From VBDM01 sp035637655 (lineage in GTDB: Bacteria > Pseudomonadota > Gammaproteobacteria > Burkholderiales > SG8-39), in NCBI GenBank assembly GCA_035637655.1, contig DASPWT010000095.1:1-16095 (forward strand): a stretch of DNA of 16,095 nucleotides, written 5' to 3'. The position numbers and the translations under genes are program-made. The notes under the pieces are model-generated. The model was not told where the DNA came from, searched no databases, and was given only the letters and a program-made list of their open reading frames with translations. Shown piece after piece: positions 1 to 5,345 of this stretch (within the stretch, counting starts at the first letter, position 1; every line of letters begins with the position of its first letter).

Positions 1-1
1 T

Positions 2-103
2 CTGCGCGGCCTCGCTGTGGTGGCGGATTTTGCCCGCGGCTTGATGCGAGAGGCGCTGGTCCCTGAGCGTAGGGCACGTGCCCCGAACGCGCTCACTAGG
101 TGA
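2..103 (+). CDS. Possible 3' end of a truncated gene, product unknown
   Basis: An open frame enters from the left edge and ends at a TGA at 101-103, giving about 33 residues beginning LRGLAVVADFARG. Most of its codons end in G or C, as in the confident genes of this window, whereas the other two forward frames meet stops by about position 66 and 42. The fragment is too short to assign to a family. It could be chance in GC-rich DNA, so the call rests only on codon bias and on the lack of an earlier stop. Confidence 0.35.
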   Translation: MRGLAVVADFARGLMREALVPERRARAPNALTR

Positions 104-246
104 AAAGGCCTCGTTTTCCTGGCACTGGTCTTGCTACTTGACTGGTGCACTGACGTGGTGACGAGATCGGCAGTCCGGATGGCAACTATCCGTCGGCGAT
201 GTCGGTCTTCCAACGTCAGGAGAGCGACAGGAAAAAGGAGACCGAG

Positions 247-546
247 ATGAACAAGCGCAAATTGCTGACCCTGGTGTCGATAGCCGCTGTCCTGCTTGCC
301 CCGGCGGGTTTCTACGCCTCGACCGAATATCAACGGCACGCGGCGGCGACCGGGCTCGGCGAGCCCGACACCATGGCGACCGACTTCCTCTGGACGCCGA
401 CGGAAGTCCGGGCGATCGGCCTTGGCGAGCCCGACACCATGGCGACGGAGTTTCTCTGGACGCCGAAGCAAGTCCAGCCCGCGCGCCTTGGCGAGCCCGA
501 CACCATGGCGACCGAATTTCTCTGGGTACCGAAGCACGTTAGTTAG
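247..546 (+). CDS. Small exported protein with three 22-residue tandem repeats
   Basis: This 99-residue protein starts at ATG 247, which has AAGGAG seven bases upstream; an in-frame ATG at 199 lacks such a site. Residues 1-24 look like a signal peptide or membrane anchor: a KRK start, then a hydrophobic stretch ending FYA, with possible cleavage before STE. The rest is almost entirely three tandem units beginning at residues 37, 59 and 81 (bases 355, 421 and 487, period 66). Each unit has the core LGEPDTMAT, then D or E, then FLW, a variable residue and P. The linkers between cores differ (TEVRAIG, KQVQPAR, KHVS). I do not recognise the family. It could be an envelope peptide, a small-ligand binder or a precursor cut into peptides; nothing in the neighbourhood decides. 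It has no cysteine or histidine cluster that would suggest metal binding. Confidence 0.7.
   Translation: MNKRKLLTLVSIAAVLLAPAGFYASTEYQRHAAATGLGEPDTMATDFLWTPTEVRAIGLGEPDTMATEFLWTPKQVQPARLGEPDTMATEFLWVPKHVS
355..543 (+). repeat. Three direct repeats, 66-bp period, inside a coding region
   Basis: Units start at 355, 421 and 487; the third is cut short by the stop codon. A stretch of about 20 bases, from the GGC of Leu-Gly through ATGGCGAC, is the same in all three copies. The period is a multiple of three and the reading frame is kept. Differences lie mainly in the linkers and at synonymous positions (GACTTC, GAGTTT, GAATTT). Confidence 0.85.
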
Positions 547-744
547 TACGCTCCGGATCGGGCGCGGTGCTACAGCCGCCGCGCCGGACCGGAGTGCAAT
601 CCTTAGGCTTAACCCGCTCCCGTAGTACGCTGCGCCCGGCTCTCCGGGCGGTTGGTGTATCTTTGCCGATACGGCGTATGCGGCTCCGCTCCTGTGCGAG
701 CCGAAGCCGGGACTCTATCCTCGATCAGGAATTTCGGAGGAACC
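547..744 (+). other. Intergenic region with two hairpins
   Basis: Just after the repeat-protein gene an imperfect hairpin can form: CTCCGG at 551-556 pairs with 589-594, and GGCGCGG at 561-567 pairs with 579-585. A second perfect 7-bp stem, CGCCCGG at 633-639 with 644-650, closes a CTCT loop. Neither is followed by a T tract, so neither is a standard intrinsic terminator, although the first may still stabilise the mRNA end. I see no convincing sigma-70 promoter. Confidence 0.35.
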
Positions 745-1137
745 ATGTCGATCAGAAACGCGTTCGTCACGATGGCATTCGCGCTCTGCGCCGCAGGCCT
801 TGCAGCTGAGGCAGGCGCCCAGCAGCGAAGCGAAGGACCCTGCGCGGCGGACGTCAAGAAATTCTGCGGCGACGTCAAGCCGGGGCAGGGCGCGATCGCG
901 AAATGCATGAAGGCGCATGAGGCCGAGCTTTCCCCGGCGTGCCGGGAAAGTTCGAAAGCGCTCGCCGAGAAAGCCGGGAGGCTGCGCGAGGAATGCAAGG
1001 CCGACGCGGAGAAATTCTGCAAGGGCATTGCGCCCGGGGGCGGGCGAATCCTGTCCTGCCTGAAGAGCCGCCAGCCGGAACTCCAGCCCGCATGCGCGGC
1101 GGAATTCAAGCGCGCGGGGAACCGCAGGCCGCAATAG
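745..1137 (+). CDS. Exported Cys-rich repeat protein (GLG1-type)
   Basis: The 130-residue protein starts at ATG 745 with GGAGG at 736-740; an earlier in-frame start at 652 has no ribosome site and would bury the signal peptide. Residues 1-25 form a signal peptide, with cleavage likely after AGA. The mature part has two repeats with identical cysteine spacing, C-x7-C-x12-C-x11-C: Cys 33, 41, 54, 66 and Cys 84, 92, 105, 117. This is the pattern of the cysteine-rich repeat first named in Golgi glycoprotein GLG1, which is also frequent in small exported proteobacterial proteins. The eight cysteines most likely form disulfides in the periplasm. The role of the bacterial members is not established. 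A cysteine at residue 15, inside the signal peptide, is not in a lipobox. Confidence 0.85.
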   Translation: MSIRNAFVTMAFALCAAGLAAEAGAQQRSEGPCAADVKKFCGDVKPGQGAIAKCMKAHEAELSPACRESSKALAEKAGRLREECKADAEKFCKGIAPGGGRILSCLKSRQPELQPACAAEFKRAGNRRPQ

Positions 1138-1269
1138 CGGCGACTGAGCCCGCCATGTGTAATGCGGAACCCTAGGTCGCTGAAAATGAACGGGCGCGCG
1201 CTGCCCAGAGGTTCGCGCCGGCCTAAACTGTGAAAACGAGCATAAATTCCCCTTTGGCAGGCTGCGCAG

Positions 1270-1298
1270 GGAACCTTTTCGGCCGCGCGCACGTGTAA
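1270..1298 (+). promoter_or_regulatory. Candidate ECF-sigma promoter for the sigma-factor operon
   Basis: GGAACC at 1270-1275 is followed after 16 bases by CGTGTAA at 1292-1298. This matches the general -35 GGAAC / -10 CGT pattern of ECF-dependent promoters, which are often used by the sigma factor's own operon. Transcription would start about 1302-1305, only a few bases before ATG 1307, so the message would be nearly leaderless unless translation starts further in. The assignment is pattern-based. Confidence 0.45.
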
Positions 1299-1306
1299 GC
1301 TAGGTC

Positions 1307-1921
1307 ATGCCGCCTGTTTTGCCGTTCCGCCGAACCCGGGGCGCCACGTCGCAGTATCGTCGAGGCCGGCCCGACGCGCTGAATTTCGAGGATTTGTTGC
1401 GCCCGCAAGTCGAGTACCTCTATCGGCTGGCCTGGCGCTTCACCGGCAGCGTGGCCGACGCCGAGGACCTCGTCCAGGACATATTGATCAAGCTGTATCC
1501 CCGCACGCAGGAACTGCTCGAGATCGAGCGGCTCCGTCCCTGGCTCGCCAGCGTGCTCTACCACCAGTACGTCGACTCCGTTCGCCAACGGGCTCGCTCG
1601 CCGATCGTGGAGCTCGTGACCGACGCCGGGGGCGAGGACAACCCGCTCGATGCCTTGTCCGCGACGAGGGATGGCCCGGAAGAGCACGCCGAACGCAGCG
1701 GCCAGCGCGAGCGCATCCTGACCGCCCTCAGGCGGCTCAATCCCGAGCAGCGCGCGGTCGTCACGATGCACGACGTCGAGGGGTACAGCCTCGAAGAGCT
1801 CGAAACCATGCTGGAGACGCCGCTTGGCACCCTCAAGTCGCGCCTGCACCGGGCGCGCCAGCGGTTGCGGGCGCTGCTGCCGATGGAACCTTTTTCAGCC
1901 CCCGAGCGTGTTAAGCGGTAG
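1307..1921 (+). CDS. ECF-type RNA polymerase sigma factor
   Basis: This 204-residue protein should direct RNA polymerase to a specific promoter set in response to an envelope or redox signal. Sigma region 2 lies at about residues 27-96 and contains the typical DAEDLVQD segment (51-58) and RPWLASVLYHQYVD. Region 4 lies at about 135-188, with LNPEQRAVV, a helix-turn-helix around GYSLEELETML, and GTLKSRLHRARQRL at the end. The linker is acidic and variable, as is usual. The ATG at 1307 adds about 24 Arg-rich residues before region 2 and has no good ribosome site. If the promoter at 1270-1298 is real, either the message is nearly leaderless or a non-ATG codon near 1379-1397 is used. The anti-sigma gene follows after 11 bases, so the two are surely co-transcribed. 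Confidence 0.93.
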   Translation: MPPVLPFRRTRGATSQYRRGRPDALNFEDLLRPQVEYLYRLAWRFTGSVADAEDLVQDILIKLYPRTQELLEIERLRPWLASVLYHQYVDSVRQRARSPIVELVTDAGGEDNPLDALSATRDGPEEHAERSGQRERILTALRRLNPEQRAVVTMHDVEGYSLEELETMLETPLGTLKSRLHRARQRLRALLPMEPFSAPERVKR

Positions 1922-1932
1922 GAGCCGAACAA

Positions 1933-2565
1933 ATGGAATGCCGCGACATCACACTGCAATTGGACGACTTGCTCGACGGGCGGCTCGAGGCCCTCCAGCG
2001 GAAGTCGGTTCAGGAACACTTGGGGCGTTGCCCGGACTGCCTCAGCCTGCATGAGCACGCGGTGGCGGTGCGGGCGGCCTTGGGCGAGCTTTCCCCGCCC
2101 GCCCCGCCCCCTCACTTCGTGGACCAGGTACTATCGCGCGCGACCCGTACGGTCGGTAGCGCAAACCCCAGATGGCGCCCCATGCTCGGCATGGCGCTCG
2201 CGGCGAGTCTGGTGCTGGGCGTGGCCCTCGGGGTGTTCCTCGCCACGCGGTCGGAACCGGTGCAGGCGGTGTCGCTGACGCTCGACCGGCCCGAGACCGT
2301 GCGGCTGATGTTCACCAGCGCAAAACCGCTGAAAGCCGCCACAGTGAGCCTCGCGCTGCCCGAGAACGTCGAGCTCGTCGGGTACGGCGGCCGGCGCGAG
2401 CTTTCCTGGGAGACAGATCTGGGCAAAGGCGGGAACCTGATGCAGCTTCCCTTGATCGTGCGCGGAGCGACGAAGGACGATCTCGTCGCGAACCTGTCGC
2501 ACGGCGGGAGCAGCAAGACGTTCCGGCTGAAGATTGAAGTCGATAACACGGGCAAGGACATGTAG
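1933..2565 (+). CDS. Zinc-finger transmembrane anti-sigma factor
   Basis: The 210-residue protein should bind and silence the sigma factor encoded just upstream. Its cytoplasmic N-terminus carries the ZAS zinc signature: His29-x3-Cys33-x2-Cys36, with an additional Cys3. A Pro-rich linker (55-60) leads to one membrane helix at about 83-104. The remaining 105 residues would be periplasmic and look beta-rich (for example SLTLDRPETVRLMF and FRLKIEV), so they are the probable sensor part. Known ZAS proteins release their sigma factor when the zinc site is oxidised or when the periplasmic part is cleaved or ligand-bound; which applies here cannot be read from sequence. The gene starts 11 bases after the sigma stop, which fits coupled synthesis. 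Confidence 0.9.
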   Translation: MECRDITLQLDDLLDGRLEALQRKSVQEHLGRCPDCLSLHEHAVAVRAALGELSPPAPPPHFVDQVLSRATRTVGSANPRWRPMLGMALAASLVLGVALGVFLATRSEPVQAVSLTLDRPETVRLMFTSAKPLKAATVSLALPENVELVGYGGRRELSWETDLGKGGNLMQLPLIVRGATKDDLVANLSHGGSSKTFRLKIEVDNTGKDM

Positions 2566-2616
2566 CCCGCCGGGCTCGTGGATTTGGGAGCGCACTAGCA
2601 AGCAAGGAGATATGTC

Positions 2617-2919
2617 ATGAAGCGATTCACACGGCATGCGATAGGTACGGTTCTTGTCCTCGGGGTATCGAGCGCGTGGGCGCAGCAGCGCGATCTCGAG
2701 GTGACCATGGACGTCGTGCCGGCCAACGCGTCCGTCGGCGCGGCCGGCGAGATCAAGCTGCCCATCACCCTGCCCACGACGGCGTCGCCCCAGGGGCGGG
2801 AGTCCTCGGCCTTCGGCCTCGGGACCGCAAACTTGGCTCGCGACAAGCTTGATCTCAGTGGCCGGGAGTTCGGCGTGTCTGAGGCGGCGCGGGCTAAAAC
2901 GAAAACGGAGCGGCCGTAG
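2617..2919 (+). CDS. Small exported protein sharing its tail with the FecR-domain protein
   Basis: The 100-residue product starts at ATG 2617 behind AAGGAG at 2604-2609. A signal peptide covers residues 1-22 (cleavage likely after AWA, before QQR). No catalytic domain is recognisable in the short mature part. Residues 44-86, from GEIKLP through SAFGLG and ARDK to SGREFG, match residues 222-260 of the FecR-domain protein encoded 96 bases downstream, and the DNA is also alike. The protein thus resembles a stripped-down carrier of that tail, and the two may share a location or partner, perhaps the beta-barrel protein of the same operon. That link is inference. The last residues (ARAKTKTERP) are basic. 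Confidence 0.75.
   Translation: MKRFTRHAIGTVLVLGVSSAWAQQRDLEVTMDVVPANASVGAAGEIKLPITLPTTASPQGRESSAFGLGTANLARDKLDLSGREFGVSEAARAKTKTERP
2804..2873 (+). repeat. Copy 1 of a duplicated 70-bp coding segment
   Basis: By hand alignment this stretch matches 3724-3793, offset by 920 bases, with 9 mismatches in 70 and no gap. Weaker similarity extends upstream to 2746 (matching 3678) with a 12-base length difference. It encodes SAFGLG, ARDK and SGREFG in both genes. An internal duplication within the operon is the simplest explanation. Confidence 0.8.
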
Positions 2920-2928
2920 CGCCCTCGT

Positions 2929-2956
2929 GCGGGCCGGGCAACGGACCCCGGCCCGC
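2929..2956 (+). other. Strong intercistronic hairpin
   Basis: GCGGGCCGGG at 2929-2938 pairs perfectly with 2947-2956 around an 8-base loop. It lies in the 95-base gap between the small exported protein gene and the FecR-domain gene. No T tract follows, so it is more likely an mRNA-stabilising or partial-termination element than a full intrinsic terminator. Confidence 0.5.
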
Positions 2957-3014
2957 AGAATAGTTCAGTAGTTTCCCGGCAGCGGCCTGCCCGTTGCGCC
3001 GGAAGGGAGGGAAG

Positions 3015-3866
3015 ATGAGCACGACTAAAGGGCAGCTTTTTCCGTCCGTGATTCTTGCATTGGGGATCGCGGGGTTTTTTCCGGCGGCAAGCGCGTTCGG
3101 CGCGGCGGTCGTGCAGGAGTCGAAAGGCGATGTCCGCGCCGGTGCGACGCCCGCCGAAAGCAAGCCTGTAGCCCCGAACCAGCGTGTGCTGTCGGGCGGC
3201 TTGGTGACCACCGCTTCGGGTTCCCAGGTCGTTCTGCGCTTCGACGACGGTCAGATCGTGGCGCTCCATGAGAATACGCAGTTCCGGATAGAGAACTTTA
3301 GCTACCGGCAGCAGGAGCCGAAAGCCGATCGCGCGGTGTTCGTCCTTTTGCGGGGCGCGCTTCGCGCAGTGAGCGGAGCGTTGGGAAAACGCAGCCCCGA
3401 CGCGTTCTCGCTGAGCGTCCAGACGGCGACGATCGGCATCCGAGGCACCGACTTCATGGTCGCGAGCGTGAATCCCGCCTACCTTTCGGTGCTCGAGGGG
3501 ACCGTTGCGGCGACGAACACCGCGGGCACGGTGGCGTTCGGAGCGGGAACGTTCGGATCGATCGCGACCCCCACCACGCTCGCGGCCTCCATCCCCGCAA
3601 GCGCCCTGCCCGCCGCGGTTTCGTCCGCGTTCGTCAGCCTTGGCGCGCTGCGCATTACGCCGGCGGGCTACGCTGTCGGCGAGATCGACCTGCCCGGGAC
3701 GGCGGCGCCCGGGGCGCAAGAACCCTCGGCCTTCGGCCTCGGGATCGCAGACGCGGCTCGCGACAAGGGGGATCTGAGTGGCCGCGAGTTCGGGCAAGGG
3801 GTGTCCGGGGCGTCGCAGGTTCGCGACCGCAGCCTGAATATCCCGTCGAAATCCGGGCGGCCGTAA
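3015..3866 (+). CDS. Exported FecR-domain protein
   Basis: This 283-residue protein starts at ATG 3015 behind GGGAGG at 3005-3010; an in-frame start at 2994 is weaker. A signal peptide spans about residues 1-29. The FecR domain lies at about residues 58-165: an N-terminal beta-rich part with LRFDDGQIVALHENTQFRI and the hallmark TATIGIRGTDF at 137-147. Unlike classical FecR, it has no cytoplasmic anti-sigma region, and a ZAS anti-sigma factor is already present, so a ligand-binding or scaffold role in the periplasm or at the surface is more likely. Residues 165-221 are Ala/Gly/Thr-rich and low in complexity. Residues 222-260 repeat the tail of the preceding small protein, followed by a 23-residue basic end. 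FecR-domain proteins of this kind often neighbour TPR or outer-membrane barrel proteins, as here. Confidence 0.88.
   Translation: MSTTKGQLFPSVILALGIAGFFPAASAFGAAVVQESKGDVRAGATPAESKPVAPNQRVLSGGLVTTASGSQVVLRFDDGQIVALHENTQFRIENFSYRQQEPKADRAVFVLLRGALRAVSGALGKRSPDAFSLSVQTATIGIRGTDFMVASVNPAYLSVLEGTVAATNTAGTVAFGAGTFGSIATPTTLAASIPASALPAAVSSAFVSLGALRITPAGYAVGEIDLPGTAAPGAQEPSAFGLGIADAARDKGDLSGREFGQGVSGASQVRDRSLNIPSKSGRP
3724..3793 (+). repeat. Copy 2 of the duplicated 70-bp coding segment
   Basis: This is the partner of 2804-2873, in the 3' part of the FecR-domain gene. Five of the nine differences change amino acids in the middle (TANLARDKLD against IADAARDKGD), while both ends of the motif are conserved. 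Confidence 0.8.
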
Positions 3867-3914
3867 CGCGATCGTCACCCCAGGCACGCTCCCTGCCGGG
3901 TTACACTCCGGCGG

Positions 3915-5276
3915 GTGCGCGCGTTTATTCGGGGGCGAAGGCCACAAGAGGGAAAAACAAGCGCCTTTGGGATTCCCTGCCTTGTCGTCGTCGCTTTACT
4001 CCTTAGCGTCGTTCCGTGGCAGCCTGTCGGCGCCGCCGCGGACGGCACGCAGGCTTTCGAGCAGGCCGTCAAGGCATTTCGCGCGGGCGATTACCCCGCG
4101 GCGCTTCAGTTGTTCCTCGATGCGCGGAAGGCGGGCCTGGACACTCGGGGCCTGCACTACAACCTCGGCGCGGCGTATTACCGGCTGCAGCGCTACCCGG
4201 AGTCCGAGCGCGAGTTCGAGGGGCTCGCGAGCGACCCGGAGTGGGCTGCTCTCGCCCACTACAACCTCGGTCTGATCGCGCAGCGCACGGGTCGCGAGCT
4301 GCAGGCGATCGCGTACTTCGAACGAGCACACCTCACGACCACTGACCCGAACTTGCGCACGCTCGCAGCTACGGCCCTCGAGCGGCTCGGCGCCGCGCCG
4401 CCGTTGCCGCGGACGAGCGCCGTGGTCTCCTTGGCCGGGGGCTACGACAGCAACGCAACGCTGTCGCCGGACGCCGCGACAGTCGGAGTCAGCCACCAGG
4501 GCGCCCCGTTTGTCGAGGCGCTGGCCGCGGCCAGTCATCGTCTGGCGGGTAACACCGCGCGCGGGTGGTATGCCCACGGGGGCCTGGTCCTGCGGAAGTA
4601 CAGAGATCTGAGCCAGTTCGACCTGGCGGGGTCGCGTGCCGGCCTGAGCTACGAGACCGATTCGGGTCGCTTGCAGACCAGCGTCGGCGGTTATTTCGAC
4701 ACGGCGTACATCGGCGGCGGGCGCCTCGAGCAGGTCGCGGCAGTCGATGTGCAGGCGCGCAGCCGCCTGGATGCCGGCCACGACCTGCGCGGGCGCTATC
4801 AGCTCGGGCACATCGCCGGTGGCGGCGGCTACGAGTATCTCGACGGGTGGCAGCAGCGCTTGTCGGCGGACGCGGGCTTCGCGCTGGCGCCCGCTCTTTT
4901 CCGAGTCGGCTATCAGCTTGAGCTCAACAATCGCAGGGATCTCGAGCAGGGAGCCGACTTCTCCAGCGCCTCGCCGACGCGCCATTCGCTGTTCGCGACC
5001 TTCGCCCTGCGCAATGTCGGCGCCTGGCAGGCCGACGCGCGCGGCGAATATCGCGTCAGCCGCTACAACGATCCTGATCGTCTCAACGTGGGCACCCTCG
5101 AGGTCACGCGCAAAGACGACCGGTACGGGTTCGCCTTGCGCGCCAATCGTCGCCTGACCGCTCCGTGGCGTGCGTTCATCGAGACCAGCTACTATCGAAA
5201 CGAATCGAACCTGGACATCTACGACTATAGCCGCTACCAGTTGATGGTCGGTATCGAAGCTGTGCTGGAAAAATAG
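3915..5276 (+). CDS. TPR-containing outer-membrane beta-barrel protein
   Basis: The start is GTG 3915, giving 453 residues. A hydrophobic core at about 19-38 followed by VGAA/ADG makes a signal peptide with a long basic n-region; no better start is visible. Residues 44-160 hold about three TPR-like helical repeats (for example AFRAGDYPAALQLF, HYNLGAAYYRLQRYPESE and HYNLGLIAQRTGRELQAI). From about residue 168 to the end the sequence alternates polar and apolar residues with many Tyr, Gly and Arg, beginning with GGYDSNATLSP, an opening typical of TPR-plus-barrel outer-membrane proteins. The layout resembles Slam/DUF560-type proteins that help move surface proteins, but I cannot establish homology by eye. 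The GTG lies at the base of a possible stem (3892-3899 with 3908-3915) that could limit translation. Its position after two proteins with a shared tail suggests they may be its partners or cargo. Confidence 0.82.
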   Translation: MRAFIRGRRPQEGKTSAFGIPCLVVVALLLSVVPWQPVGAAADGTQAFEQAVKAFRAGDYPAALQLFLDARKAGLDTRGLHYNLGAAYYRLQRYPESEREFEGLASDPEWAALAHYNLGLIAQRTGRELQAIAYFERAHLTTTDPNLRTLAATALERLGAAPPLPRTSAVVSLAGGYDSNATLSPDAATVGVSHQGAPFVEALAAASHRLAGNTARGWYAHGGLVLRKYRDLSQFDLAGSRAGLSYETDSGRLQTSVGGYFDTAYIGGGRLEQVAAVDVQARSRLDAGHDLRGRYQLGHIAGGGGYEYLDGWQQRLSADAGFALAPALFRVGYQLELNNRRDLEQGADFSSASPTRHSLFATFALRNVGAWQADARGEYRVSRYNDPDRLNVGTLEVTRKDDRYGFALRANRRLTAPWRAFIETSYYRNESNLDIYDYSRYQLMVGIEAVLEK

Positions 5277-5277
5277 G

Positions 5278-5306
5278 TTCAGAGTCGATTTTCTTTGTAA
5301 TAGGAT
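5278..5306 (+). promoter_or_regulatory. Weak candidate sigma-70 promoter before the diguanylate cyclase gene
   Basis: TTCAGA at 5278-5283 and TAGGAT at 5301-5306 are 17 bases apart, each matching four of six consensus positions. The 69-base gap is locally AT-rich. If used, it would give the cyclase expression independent of the upstream operon. Confidence 0.25.
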
Positions 5307-5345
5307 GAGAACTCGTATCTGACCGCGACTGGGGAGGGGAACGCG

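Noticed and set aside
138..166. Sigma-70 promoter TTGACT upstream of the repeat-protein gene
   Set aside because: At 17 bases distance the -10 position reads ACGAGA, a very poor match, so no promoter is claimed.
355..543. CRISPR or tandem-repeat array
   Set aside because: There are only three units, the period of 66 is a multiple of three, the frame is kept and the linkers encode related residues, so it is a protein repeat.
1166..1194. A second ECF-like -35 box (GGAACC at 1166-1171)
   Set aside because: No CGT-like -10 element lies 16-17 bases downstream; the sequence there is GAACGGG.
3015..3866. FecR as the anti-sigma partner in a FecI-FecR-TonB receptor system
   Set aside because: The protein has a signal peptide and no cytoplasmic anti-sigma region, a ZAS anti-sigma factor is already next to the sigma gene, and the barrel gene has TPRs and no TonB box or plug domain.
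2595..3947. A 450-codon open frame on the minus strand
   Set aside because: It is opposite two genes with signal peptides, ribosome sites and a FecR domain, and shows no domain of its own.
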